The notes beneath the pieces were generated by a model, which saw only the letters and a program-made list of their open reading frames with translations, did no database searches and had not been told where the DNA came from. From assembly GCA_018136815.1 (NCBI GenBank), contig CM030931.1, forward strand, positions 5,028,148 through 5,092,147: a stretch of 64,000 bases of DNA, read 5' to 3'. This DNA comes from Isochrysis galbana (lineage: Eukaryota > Haptophyta > Isochrysidales > Isochrysidaceae). How positions within the stretch are numbered: the first letter of the stretch is position 1; every line of letters begins with the position of its first letter. Both the position numbers and the translations under genes were made by a program. Below are positions 10,234 to 22,176 of the stretch, piece by piece.

Positions 10234-12670
10234 ATGAAGGTGCAGTGGCCATCACTCTGTCTCGGCGCGGGGCTCGGCCTGCTGCTTGCGCTCGCCTTCC
10301 AAAAGCAGTGCAAGCCTTGCGGAGGCACTCTCGTCTCTGCTGCCTCTCTCGACAGGGTTGCCCAACAGCGCGAAGCGCGGCTGCTACGGTTGGAGCGCGA
10401 GCTCGCCGCACTACAAGCCAAGCAGACCAGCCGCTGCCCCCACGGCAACCCTTCCGCTGCGCTCGTCCCCGCGACTAGACAGCCGCCCAGCTTGAGCAAG
10501 AGGCAGCTCTGGTACTGGACAGATCTCATCCTCGACTCGCTCCGCCCGTTTGAGCGCCTCAATGGCGGCATCACGCGTGCAGGCCTGCGCCTGGCCGAGC
10601 AGAAGTGCAAGGTCTCGACCTGGTGCCATCGGGCCCAGGTTATCGATGGGCGGCTGTATATCACTGACGTCCGCGCCATCTTCTTCGACCGCCACTACGC
10701 TATGGCACGAGTTATGCCGCTCCTACTCACGCTGCAGCGATTCAAGCTTCCTGACTTTGACGCCGTCTTTTCTGGCACGGACTATCCCATCATGGAGATT
10801 CCGCGCGATGCCGCGCACATGCACCGCATGTATGGTCCTGGTCAGGCCATTCCTCCTGTGTTCTCACCCACCGCCAATTCGTTGACACACGACCTACCAT
10901 GGCCCGATTTCTCCTTCTTCCCTCCACGTGGCCGCTGCGGGAAGCCATGTACTCACCCGCTAAAGACGCCCAGATGGCAAGAAGCTCATCCCGAGCTGCT
11001 TAAGCTGGGTCAAAAGGTGCGCTCACTAGTTGCTCACATGGCTCGGTGAGCAAGGTGCTTGTGAATAGGTGCTTGTGCTAAGACCTATAGTATGCCGATT
11101 GAGTCCAACTCCCAAACCACAGTCACCAGCAAGGCTCGCGCCTCGGGTCTCCTTTCGTGTCTGACGATGGCTCGCCTGCAGCGATGGCTCGCAACCGCTG
11201 GCTCTATCATTTTCCCTCGGACCCCGTCTAGGTGGCTTGGGACGACAAGATCGACCGAGCAGTGTTCACCGGCAACATGAAAACATCGCCCAATCGACAA
11301 GCCATTTTCCGTTATGCAGAACAGTTCCCTGAGCTCTTTTTCGTGAACGAAGTCTACATCAAGACCTCACCACCCTCGTGTTTTGAAATCAACGAGCCCA
11401 ACGTCACCCAGGGCGGTGTTCTATCGAAGCGATGCGGGCTCTCATTCCCAGAAGTCTGCAAGTGAGCAGCCCTCACGACACGAGCTCGTGGCACGCCATC
11501 GCAGCTCAACTTCACCATGCCGTTGGTACACCTCGATCCCTCTCCTGATGTCGTCGGTCCCTTTTCCGTGCTCCAAGCTTCCCTTGTGATGCCCACTGCC
11601 CGAGCCCGTTTCCACCTCAAATGTTGGTCACCTTCTCCATTCTTTCACACAAGGTACAAATACACTCTCAACGTCGGCTCCAATGGCTACGCGAACAAGC
11701 TCAAGTACCTTTTCTTGTGTGGCTCGGTGGTGATTTGGGTTCGCGCACACTGCACTGCTCGCGCTTCTCACCCCTCTCACCCCTTCTTGTCTTCGGCGCA
11801 CCGTTGACTGGGGGTCTTCTTCTTCAACGAACCCCAACCCGCCCTTCCGCGCATAGGTCCGAAAGGACTCGCTGAATCGCGAATTCTTTGAGCGGCAGTT
11901 CATGCCTGGAGTCCACTACGCTGCGGCGGACACTGTAGACGACGTGCCAACTGTGATTCGACGACTGCAGGTGACCTAGCATAGTCGTATGCGTTGTGCA
12001 CGACGCTGATAATGCCCCATAGCTCGCTCTTGGCTCGATCGTGCTTCTTGTGTGCTGAACAGCGCCGCTTGCGGTTGTTGGCCATCTCCGACTTTCTACG
12101 ACCGCCTGCCCACAGGCCGATCCCGAGTACGCTCGGAGCATTGCGCGCAACGGCTATGAAAGGATGGCGCAAATGGACACGCTCGAGGTGACCCACTATT
12201 GTGCCGAGATGCTCAAGGGATATGCTGCGCTGCAACGCTTCAAGCCGAGGCGTGATCCTCGCTCATTTGAGGTAAACTGCGAGGACGATCTTATCCGCCA
12301 CTACGACCGGGGAGCCGGCGATGGTGTCAATGGCATACTTGCTCAGCGATATTTAACTGAGGACAATTCGACTTGCTTGAGGCCACCTCCGCCGGGGGCT
12401 GTCCTAAGTGCACCAGGTTGGGGGGGCGCTTATCGTGGCGATCGTGCTCCATGCCTCGCATCGCACGATCTCACAGCCAAAGAGGAAACAGGCGTATGCG
12501 ATCCGACCACCAAAAAGTATGCAGAATCCGGGCGGCTTGACGGGCCGGATTGGGACGTTCCGGATGCTTATAAGGGAGGCGCGCTGCCGGATTGGACGGA
12601 TGCAGACCCGGCAGATACGGGCCGAGCAGCGAGAACAATCCCGTACAATTCGCGCCCAATGGGGCGGTGA
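10234..12670 (+). CDS. GT90 (CAP10/POGLUT-like) glycosyltransferase, five exons
   Basis: Predicted exons are 10234-11016, 11232-11461, 11654-11738, 11857-11970 and 12116-12670. All borders are GT-AG and the phases match (588 aa). The N-terminus is a signal anchor (about residues 6-24) followed by a Leu/Arg coil, so a type II Golgi/ER protein. GT90 landmarks appear in order: PDFDAVFSGTDYP, PVFS, WPDFSFFP, then in exon 2 WDDKIDRAVFTGN with a following Arg, in exon 3 YKYTLNVGSNGYANKLKYLF and GSVV, and in exon 4 the FMPGVHY motif. The family transfers glucose or xylose to protein or glycan acceptors. The tail after about residue 470 is a low-similarity extension; the GTGAGT at the stop codon may instead be a donor to a further exon. 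Confidence 0.8.
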
Positions 12671-13009
12671 GTGAAAGTGGTGCCTTGCCGATCCACCGGG
12701 CTTCTTTCAGCTGCGGTGATTCGCACCATTGTCTAACTCGTCGGCAGATCAACAAGGGGCCATGCGAAAGTCCACCACCAACGGACAAACCCACCCCTTG
12801 CCAAAGGCTTGCCAGCCACACATGTTCAAACTGTCCCTGGCCCGACTGCTGTTTGTTTGTGTCCCGTGCCTTCTCTAATCTATACGCGCGCCCACCCTGC
12901 GCGCCTCGTGAAATGAAACGCTCATTCTCGCATAACCCAATAACGCTAGACGTAGATTAGCACCGACTACAGTAGTATAGCGCCCTGCTCCCAAAAAGCC
13001 GAGCGCGCC

Positions 13010-13160
13010 AACGCCTATCTTTAGAAAGATAGGGTCATGGCGAGCGCGCGCCGCGCGCTCCCCTCCTCTCGCCGTCCCGGCCGCCAGTGCAGGCGACCAG
13101 CCCACGCACGGACACCCCCATGTCACCGAAGCGCCAGCGTGGAGGCACCCCTCCCCCCTC
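13010..13160 (+). mobile_element. MERA repeat, copy 2 (decayed)
   Basis: The hairpin CTATCTTTAGAAAGATAG is followed by GGTC and ATG (13037). The related coding frame is shifted but still shows the MSPKRQRGG block (about 13120). The flanks from 12671 and to 13412 hold no recognised gene. Confidence 0.45.
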
Positions 13161-13709
13161 GACCCAAGTGGCACGCGGCGTGCACGCGCGCACGCTCAAG
13201 AGCGCCTCACTTCGTGCCCCGTTCCATCGTTAGTTTCCCACTGGCCGGCCGCCGTTTCCATCAATGGTCCACATACCAATTGGAGTGAACTCATACAACA
13301 AAAGTCGCCTTTTTCAAGTTCTCGTATCTCACTCCCTCATTCCCCACCTCCCACCTCGCCACAGGCGCGCTCACCACGACTATGACACTATGACCATTTT
13401 GGGCCGAAGTACATGTATGGTAGAGCCCTACTAGTACTCCTAGTACTACTACAAAAAAGAACTCTTCCCCACTTCCCCTGCGGCCGGACGTCTCCTCGGC
13501 GCCGTCGTCGGCGCCGCGCAGGCTTTCCCTCTCTCCCGCCCCCCCCCTTTCCTTCCCTCTCTCGCTCTTCCTCGCTCCTTCCTTCCAGCAGCCTTTCTCA
13601 AACCTTTCCCTCCGTCCCCGTGCTCTCTCGCCCTCGCTCTGCCTCTCTCTCGCGTGTGCGCTCTCTCTCTCGCTCTCTCTTCCTTTTTCTCTTCCCCTCC
13701 CCCCCTTCA

Positions 13710-15606
13710 ATGTGCTCCCGCCCAACCGGCCCGCGCGCCTTTCTCGGCGGCGACCTGGAGCATCCAGGCATCTTCGAGAGCTTTCTGCTCTCACGCGGCA
13801 GCGTGACTAAGGAGCTCATATTCCTTTCAGTTGGCGACACGCGCGACCATCGGCGGCAGTATAAGGACCCAGCTTTGCGCACCATTTCGACTGAATTCCT
13901 GCTCAACCTGCTCGCCAATCTGCGCGCGCTCGACCTCGACCACCACGCGATTCTCACCACGCCCGCGCTCTGCGCCCAGCTACAGCGCTCTCACTGCGAG
14001 TACTCATGCGCTTGGACCTCTCTCTGGCACGACCACCCCGGGCTTGCAAAGTGGTCACTCAAGCCATACGACATGTTCCTCATGTGGCAGCAGCAATGGC
14101 GATACGTCGCCCGCGCACTCGAGCTGGGCTACCGCGTCCTCCGCACCGACACAGATGTTTACTTCGCCGAGTCGCCGTACCCGATTCTGCACGGCCCGTT
14201 GTTGTCACGTGCGGCAATGGTCGTCCAACAGGACTTTGGAGGGCCGCTCGGCGAGCGGCCCTCTTGCATCAAGCGGGTGCACTCAGGCTCTCAGTCATGC
14301 GGATTGCATCGCGGCACTGCACTCCTAAACATCGGCCTCCTCTACGTGCGGTCAACACCTGAAGGTGGTGCATTCCACGTCATTAACGAGACGTGGTCCC
14401 GTTTTGTCACAATGCTTTCAAGAGAGCCAGCTCGGCCACCACATTTGAATGGGCAGGTAGACCCCAACCCACTCATCGACCAACAAATAATGCGCGATGT
14501 GCTCAACGACCTCGCCGTGCCCACTGAGCAGCCCGAGTCCAAGCCACGCTCGAGGTGGCTGGTGGTCCCCGGCTCGGCAGCCAGCGTATACCCTCCTGGA
14601 GTGTCGTGCGCCCTTGACTCAGTACCAGCATGCGATGCAGTTGGAGCCGAGCGTGAGAAGGCCTCCTTCCTCATCCAGTACGCCGCCCCAAAACCTTACA
14701 GAACTGGAGAACGGCGCGTTGAGCAGGTCGCCCTGGCACCAGACTGGTTCTTCGGGCGAGGGTGTTTAACGCATGTCCGGCAGCCCAAGACGTTGATCGA
14801 CCGGGCAAACCCAGGCATCTCTCGTCAAACTAGTTGCGTCTCTCCGCCATTGACGAAGGGCAAGACCATGCTGGCACCTGGCCCCTCGGCGGGTTTGCTT
14901 GTTGCCACCCACTTTGTCTATTCCATGGTTAGTGTTCTGACTGGCAACGGCCTAAGCGCGCGGGCGACTCGCAAGCCGTGTTGCGATTAAAGTTCATGCT
15001 CCAAGATGGCCTCGTGCGCGTTGTCTGCTTCTTGTTCACTCCGTGCTTCATTTGTGTCGCAGGCTCTGAAGAGGAAGCGTACCTTCCGCTCGTTCGGGTG
15101 GGATCTCGGCGACCACCGGCCACGAGCCAACTACTCCACCGGAACGTGCTGGGATCGCAGCAAGAAGGGCATCCTTTTCGGTCACACATTTTTCTCCCAA
15201 GTAATGCAGCTCTCTGCCCCTCTTGGCCTACCAAACGGTTTTGTGCGGCCGTCAGCGTTGCCTTGCGAGCATATCCACCAATTGAGCCCTCATCACACGT
15301 GTGGCCAATGACGCCAGTGTGAAAGCGATGGGCGCGGACTGATGAGTGCTGCGCGATGCAAAGCTACGAGTCCAATGACCATTGCACCCCTCCCTATCTT
15401 TACAGGTGGAAGACAAGTATATATTGTGTGCGATGCCAAGCGACGACCAGCCTGCTTGTGCATGCTGCGCAGGCCTGCCTGCGACGGAGGGCACGAAGTC
15501 GGCACTGCAAATGGAAACGACTAGCGGTCGCACCATGTTCAATTCACAACAGTTGACGACTTTAGCTGGTTGTGCCGATTATCAGATGTTTTGGGATCGC
15601 CGTTGA
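13710..15606 (+). CDS. Nucleotide-diphospho-sugar transferase, GT77-like, three exons
   Basis: Predicted exons are 13710-14927, 15063-15200 and 15406-15606, phase 0 throughout (518 aa). A DTD motif at residues 147-149 (in RTDTDVYF) matches the metal-binding motif of the family that includes plant arabinosyl/xylosyltransferases RRA and RGXT. Downstream, GTALLNIGLLYVRS is the usual acceptor-side block. The reading frame stays open up to an ATG at 13413, but that extension is encoded by CT-rich low-complexity DNA apart from a short hydrophobic start (MYGRALLVLLVLL); a real membrane anchor there would make the protein secretory. The exact sugar and acceptor are not readable from sequence. Confidence 0.75.
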
Positions 15607-15927
15607 ACGGTGTCTTCAGCACGAGTAGGATTTGGAGTGCGGAATCCGCCGTTCCATCCTCCCCCTGACCCCCTATCTCTCATGCCTTCTTTCCATAAGG
15701 TAGAAGCTGCAGCCCATTCTTACATTAGGTGCCCGCCCCATAGAGTACATGCCTATGGGGAAAGCGTGCTGTCTGAGTGGGGAGAGTGAGGTGCCATGGC
15801 TAGCCGAAGGCTAGTTAGTGAAGAGCATTTGTGGCTGAGGGCTGAGGGGGGATCAACTTCATAATATTCTTACCGCACTCGCGGCGCATGGAACCACTAC
15901 CTACATGTAGTATTATACTTTCCTACA
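15607..15927. other. 3' flank, nothing recognised
   Basis: No coding exon, RNA gene or repeat shared within the window was seen. Confidence 0.35.
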
Positions 15928-16056
15928 CAACTAAGTTTATACTTGGTTCACACATGGCGTGGCACGAGCCCCCCCCTCTCTCCACTCCTCCCCAGCCGTA
16001 GGGAGGGCACCACACATCCTCTTGGCATGCCTGATGGCTTGCCAGGAGCACACTGC
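15928..16056 (-). mobile_element. R1 repeat, short truncated copy
   Basis: Only the constant end is present, from the ACTAAGTTTATACTTGGT terminus to the GCCAGGAGCACACTG block. It is joined directly to a retroelement-like segment at 16.06 kb. Confidence 0.6.
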
Positions 16057-16061
16057 ATTCG

Positions 16062-16400
<339 letters not shown>

Positions 16401-17243
16401 TCCGTGGGGGGTCTCACTGCGCTCCGCGCTCCGCGAGGGAAAGGACGCGATCTCGCTCCGAGATCGGCCACGCGCCCTCCCACGCTGCCCCGCCGTGCCC
16501 TCGGCCCTCGGGCTCCCTCGCCCCCCCGCGGCAGGTTCTTCCCCTCGGCGTGCCGTCCGTCGCCTCCGGCCGTTATTATCCCCCCCCCGCGCGCGAGGTT
16601 CTTCTCCTCCGTGCGCGCTTTTGTTTCCTCCGGCCGTCGTTCGTTCCCCCCCCGCGCGCGCTGTGCCCCCCCCTCGCTTCGATTCCTCTCTCGATTCCTT
16701 CGATGATTGCCTCCATCTCGTCCGTTCTTCTTCTCTTCTTCGCGATTCTCGCGGAGGGCGGGCACCGACGTTTAACATTAGTTTTGCCACGGTTTCGGTG
16801 AAAGAAAGGAAGAGCGAACGGCACGCGCCTCGCGCCTCGCGTCTCGCGTCTTGTTTCGTCGCCCCTTGCTCGTCGCTTGTCTAGAAGGTACCTCGGCTGT
16901 GCGTCTCTCAGGATCAACGCCATCCCCAGGGATGACGTTGTCACCCTCCGCGAGCGCCGCGCTTCGTCGAGTACAGTGCCGTTTGCCTGTGAGGGAGGAG
17001 GGAGGCAGGTTGAGATGCGCGGCCCACGGTCTCACACACGGACGCAAGCCAGCAGGCAGAAGGCGGGGCGGGCGGTCATGGCTCACCTCGACCCGACATG
17101 CGCATGCGCGCGCGTCAGTCGAGCTTTTCGGGCTTTTTTGTCGCGGGTCTTAAGAGGATCCGCTTTTAACGTGAATAAACGTCTTGTTTATGTATCAAAT
17201 GTGGGTCGAATTTTTTGTTTTTTTGTCGGAAAAGTCGGCAGGG

Positions 17244-17993
17244 TGTCGCATTCGCGATGTCTCAGAGGCAAAAAGAAATAACAGTAAAAGAAAAACAGTA
17301 AACAGTAAAAAGAACAGAGGAAGAAAGAAGAAGAAAAAGTGAAAAAAGAAGAGAAAAAAAAAACCCAGAGTATATAGGGCGGTTCTCAGCCCATTCCATC
17401 GGCCCTATGGCTACGTAAACTCTCGCGTGGCATAGTGGTTCAACCCACCGCCTCCACCAACCTTTTGCTCTGGGTCGCGAGTTCGAGTCCGGACGGAGCG
17501 CTCTGCAGTTCGAGCCCCGCTCCTTCTCCTCTCCGATCTTCTTCTACAGTTAAATTCCACACTCTTCTTCCACCATTAAAAATTCCACGCTCTTCTTCTA
17601 CGGTAAAAATCCTGCCTCTTCCTACTGTTAAAATCCTGTCTTCCTACCGTTAAAATCCTGCACTCCGTCTACCGTTAAAATCCTGCCTCCGTCGCCTTGC
17701 CAAGACATTTCCTCTGCCTTCCTGCCAGCTTCCTTGCCAGTTCCTTCCGCCCCGGTTTCCCGCTTGTCTCCGAAAATCGGTTTCACCGCATTACGACCAA
17801 GCTTAGTGGGGAAACTCCTCGTCCAGTTCCGTTACCCGAAAATCTCGTTCATCTCGTCGGGCCATCAAGGCCATCTCGTTCATCTCGTCGGGCCATCAAG
17901 GCCATCTCGTTCATCTCGTCGTCGGGCCATCAGGCCATCTCGTTACATCTCGTTCATCTCGTTACAATCCAAGCTGCGGCTTTGATTTCCACA
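17244..17993. mobile_element. Candidate solo LTR (TGTCGCATTCGCGA...CCACA), 5-bp target duplication
   Basis: It starts TGTCGCATTCGCGA, ends TTTCCACA and is flanked by CAGGG on both sides (17239-17243 and 17994-17998). A TG...CA unit of 750 bp with a 5-bp duplication and no coding content fits a solo LTR. It contains tandem repeats of CTACCGTTAAAATCCTGCC type (about 17530-17700) and three copies of a CTCGTTCATCTCGTCGGGCC unit of about 31 bp (17850-17960). Confidence 0.5.
17418..17497 (+). repeat. tRNA-like sequence with A and B boxes
   Basis: A TGGCATAGTGG A-box-like motif (17428-17438) and a GAGTTCGAGTCC B-box-like motif (17479-17490) lie about 40 nt apart, as in a tRNA-derived SINE head. The cloverleaf does not fold convincingly, so a functional tRNA is unlikely. 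A second B-box-like GTTCGAGCC follows near 17508. Confidence 0.35.
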
Positions 17994-18276
17994 CAGGGAA
18001 GGTGGATGGAACGTGCCTTTCTACTGTTATAGGTAGGGCGATTATACTCATAGATGGGGGTTATACTCGTAGAGAGCAGGCACCACGCCCCCAAACTTGC
18101 GCTCACTTGCAGGGAGGGCCCAAACTTGCGGCGCAGTCCAGCAGCCCCCCAAACTTGCAGAACAATTTGTACAAGTATTGACCTGGGCCTAACCTCCGCG
18201 GAATCAGGCGAAGAGGGAGGAAGGAAGGGCCACGCCACACGGGGGGCACTTTGCGCCCGTTCCGAGATCATAAAAT

Positions 18277-18653
18277 GTGGTTTATGATCTCCGGCTGAGG
18301 CTCGTTAAACTGAAGATCATACCACAGAGCTCAGCCGAAGCCGAAATTGCCGCCTACACTAACGCTGTTAAGGATCTTCGCCTTGTTCTCAACGTTTTAG
18401 AATTCCTCGATGCAGAGTACACACTTCCGGCGACCATCTTTTGCGATAACGCGATAACTCGGCCACGGTCGCTTCCATCCATCTTCCATCAAGAATCCCG
18501 GCGTAAAAGGGCGTACTCGACACTATGAAATTTGGATATGGTTCGGTCGCAAACAATACCTGGATCGCGTCTCTACACCTGTTTGGATATCGACCGAGGA
18601 CCAGATAGCGGACATGATGACTGACAAAAGCTCTCGAAAAAAAACAAGTTCAT
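18277..18653 (+). pseudogene. Ty1/copia-type RNase H fragment, frameshifted
   Basis: The first frame shows SSAEAEIAAYTNAVKDLRLV and a CDN, which are the copia RNase H landmarks. After a frame break near 18460 the next frame gives KNPGVKGRTRHYEIW and then STEDQIADMMTDK, corresponding to the usual RTKH and ADxxTK motifs at the end of copia Pol. The remaining Pol domains are absent. It is a dead remnant. Confidence 0.75.
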
Positions 18654-18988
18654 GATCATGAAATTTCGCAATCTCGCTCTTGGTACAACCAATTGATCCA
18701 AAAAAAACTTGGATCCATCTTGCATGTCCCATTCCCTAAGCATCACAATTCGCTTCTTCCTGGTTTCGCCCCGGCTTAATAACCAACTAGCAATGAACGT
18801 AAGCCATGGGTCTATATGGGTCTGGATGCCGCCATCTCTGGCGCAGAATCGTTGCTGGTTGCTGGCCTATGTCCTATGTCTTTGACGCTTGAGCACGTTT
18901 CAGCCTCACAGCCTCAAAGGTAAGCTTGTACCTCTTCTGGGAAACAGCAACGATTGGGGACGAGGGTTTCGCCTTTGGCGATGGGGGA
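18654..18988. other. Spacer, nothing recognised
   Basis: May contain the 3' end of the copia remnant; no LTR boundary could be fixed. Confidence 0.3.
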
Positions 18989-19171
18989 GTGTTAGAGTTT
19001 TTTTCTTGTTGTGCGAATATAACCTTAGTGCTGTGGTCCGTAGCCTTCATCGGCAACGGAGCCCCTACCCCCCGCGATGGGGGAGTGCGCGGTTGGCGCA
19101 TGGCTCGTCCGGTGTATGTGGCTAGGGATGCTAGCCAACAAGATGCTCTACAAGACTACAATTACTAACGC
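18989..19171 (+). repeat. R2 dispersed repeat, copy 1
   Basis: Contains the R2 signature ATAACCTTAGTGCTG ... GGCAACGGAGCCCCTACC ... GCGCGGTTGGCGCATGG ... GGTGTATGTGGCTAGGGATG. Diverged from the copies at 29.33 (inverted), 40.65 and 51.93 kb. The following 19172-19963 is pyrimidine- then GA-rich leader DNA of the LSG1 gene. Confidence 0.75.
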
Positions 19172-19664
19172 CATGGGCTTGTAGCGGTCACCGACGCGGT
19201 TGACGTTGACGTTGGCCAGGAAGTTGGACGTTGGCGATGTCTTGGTAGAGTACCGAAGGGGGAGCCCTCCTCAAGGGACCTCGTGAAAGAGAGAGAGGCA
19301 CGCAGCTCCTCTCTCCGCAGACCGCGTCGCCGGCCCCTCGCGGGCGCTCTCTCTCCTCCCGACTGGCCAGCCACCACCATCCTCTCTCAGAAGAAGAGAA
19401 GTCCCTCCTGCTCCTGCTAGGAGAGGATTCTGGCATACATTCTACTCTCTCTCGGCTCGTTTCTCTCCCTCCCAGGACCCACCCCCCTTCTTCTTCCTCT
19501 TCTCCTCTTTCTTCTCTCTGCAGAAATACTCTCTCACTCTTGATCTTTGATTTCTGTTTCTTGTCTATTCACTATTTCTTCTCACATACTCTTGTCTCTT
19601 CGCGCCATCTTCTCCCTCTCTCCTCGCCCCCCCCCGGGGGCGTCCGCGTGTGTATCTGTATCGC

Positions 19665-19813
19665 CGTTGCGGAGAGAGAGAGGGAGAGAGATGTGGGAGG
19701 GAGAGGGAGACCGAGAGCGGAGGGGAACAGAGGGAGAGGAAGGGAAGGACGGGGAAGAGGACAAGAGAGGCAGGAGGAGAGAGAGGGGGGGGAGGGGGCG
19801 GGGGGGGGCGAGA

Positions 19814-19854
<41 letters not shown>

Positions 19855-19925
19855 AGGGGGGGAAGAGAGAGAGAGAGAGAAGAGAGAGGGAGGGAAGGAG
19901 AGAGAGAGAGAGAGAGCTTCCCCCT
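19665..19925. repeat. (GA)n-rich low-complexity tract in the LSG1 leader
   Basis: Almost pure purine GAGAGG/GAGA repeats immediately upstream of the LSG1 start codon, on the sense strand. Confidence 0.85.
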
Positions 19926-19963
19926 CCCCCCCCCGCCCCCGTCCGCTCTCTTCTCCTTCCACG

Positions 19964-22176
19964 ATGCCTGAGAAGTCGGGCGGCAAGGCGAAGCGCGGGG
20001 CCAACCTCGGGCGCTCCATCATGAGGCAGCAGGCGCGCGAGGCCGCTCCGGCTGCCGAGCTCGAGACAGAGCGTGGTAAGGGCAAGCTGCGCTCCGTGAC
20101 GCAATGCGATGACCTGGAGGAGTTCATGTCCAACGCAACGCTTGAGGGGAAGGACTTTGCCGCGAAGCGCGGTGAGGTGGTGGTACTGACCTCCGAGGCT
20201 CACACCGTCGCTGAGCACCAGACGCCCAGAGATGCCTCAGTTGCGACTGACCTGCCTGTGCCGCGCCGGCCTGTATGGACGGAGGGGATGAATGCGGAAC
20301 AGCTTGACGAAGCGGAGCGCTCAGCATTTCTTGCGTGGCGGCGGCACCTGGCCAGCCTAGAGGAGGAGGATGGTGAATGCCTCACCCCCTTCGAAAAAAA
20401 CCTCGAGGTGTGGCGCCAGCTCTGGCGCGTGCTCGAGCGCTCGCAGCTCATTGTGCAGATTGTCGACGCGCGCAACCCGCTCCTCTTCCGCTCGGTGGAC
20501 CTCGAGCGGTATGCCTCCGAGCTCAAGCCTCCGCGCCCTTGCATCCTGCTGGTGAACAAGGCCGATTTGCTCTCGCTGGCACAGCGCGAGGAGTGGGCGG
20601 ACTATTTCACACGCAATGGCATTGAGGCACTCTTCTGGTCAGCTGCTCAGGCCCAGGCGGAGATCGACGCCTGGGCGCGGGGCGAGAGGGTTGATATGGA
20701 CGAGGATAGTGGATCAACTGATGAGGACGAAGAGGAGGAGCAGGAGCCAGAGCCGGCGGCGATGGGAGAGGGATCGAGTGCACCCTCTTTCCAAGGGGGT
20801 GCGGGCTTGTCCTCCGAGATTCAACTGGAGACTGACGAGTGCTCAGGCGAGGGCGAGAGCGACGACGAGGACTCGATGTTGATGCGGCTTGCAGCCACTG
20901 CTCAAAAGGCGCCGGCACGCGCCGCGGCTCCCGACCTAACAATAGTGGAAGCGCATGCTCCCGTCATGCCGACTAGGGCAGGGCGTCAGAACGTCAAGCC
21001 CCAACGCAGCCAGCCCCCAACCACGGTACGAATCCTTCGGCGGGGTGAGCTGCTTCGATTGCTGCTTGCCCGGTGCCCGGCCGGTGCGAGGCTCCCCGAC
21101 GGACGCCCTGCGCGCACAGTTGGACTAGTGGGCTACCCGAATGTTGGCAAATCGTCCACTGTGAACGCAATGGTGGCCGCCAAAAAGACTAATGTCTCGG
21201 CGACTCCGGGTAAGACGAAGCACTTCCAGACCTTACATGTGCCAGACTGCCCAGAGCTTGTGCTCTGCGACTGCCCTGGACTCGTCTTCCCCTCGGTCGC
21301 GGGCTCCAAGGCTCAGATGATCTGCGACGGCATCTTACCTGTTGACCAGATGCGCGACTACATGCCTCCCGTCCGGCTACTGTGCGGAAGGCTCACTCCT
21401 GATGATCTCTTCCAGGTGCATGCGCCTGCAGCTTACACTCGGGCCTGTGCGCACGCCTCAACATCCCGCGACCTGAGCGTGCACTAGTGTGGGCACCGCC
21501 ACGGCCTAGCGAGCCATTGCCGCTGATGTGAGGAAGAATACTTTTGGGGCAACTTTCTCGTGAGCCTCACCAAATAGACCACAATTCTCTGATCAGCTGG
21601 GCGGTTCGCTTCGGCACCTGACCGGGTCGTGGCCGAGGTTGCTGTGCGCACCTCATCGCGTGTGCCTCATAGATTAATTTCTTCGCCAATCTCTTGCTCG
21701 CGCAGGTGTATGGCATCCGCTTGCGAACAGAAGCAGAACGTCTGGATGATCCCGATGCTCCTGAACCCGCCCGCGAACTCCTCATTGCGCTGGCTCTCTC
21801 TCGTGGCTTCATGGCGGCAACACATGGCGGGCCCGATGAGTCTCGTGCCGCTCGCATTCTACTGAAAGATCTCGTGAACGCCAAACTGCTCCATTGCTCG
21901 AAGCCACCGGGTGTAGTAGGGAGTGGCGCGGCACCGCCACCACGGAAGGGTCGTGTCCGCAAAGAGCCCACTGCCCCGACTGCTGAGCGATGGCTCAGCA
22001 AAATGCGCGAGGACTTCGAGGCGCAAGAGGGTAGAGGCGGGCACTTTGCGGGCAGGAAGGGTGCGGGTACGAAAGGGGCCCCTCGTGGTACGCAGATACA
22101 AAAGCCACAGGGCAGCGTTCCCGACAGGCTGGTTGCATGCGGTTCTAAGGGTATAAAATTTGCCCAGATGGCCTGA
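19964..22176 (+). CDS. LSG1: Large-subunit GTPase 1 (LSG1-like), circularly permuted GTPase, two exons
   Basis: Exons are 19964-21415 and 21706-22176 with a GT-AG intron in phase 0 (640 aa). The G motifs occur in permuted order: G4 NKAD at residues 198-201, then G1 GYPNVGKS at 390-397 and G3 DCPG from 436, with an acidic insert of about 130 residues between. N-terminal NLGRSIMRQQ and the PVWTEGM and FEKNLEVWRQLWRVLERS blocks are typical of LSG1. Exon 2 gives the GGPDESRAARILLKDLVNAKLLHC tail. LSG1 releases the export adaptor NMD3 from cytoplasmic pre-60S ribosomal subunits. The ORF is open upstream through a (GA)n tract, but the ATG at 19964 starts the conserved N-terminus. Confidence 0.92.

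Noticed and set aside
17418-17497. Functional tRNA gene
   Set aside because: A and B boxes are present, but acceptor and T stems do not pair well; kept only as a tRNA-like repeat.
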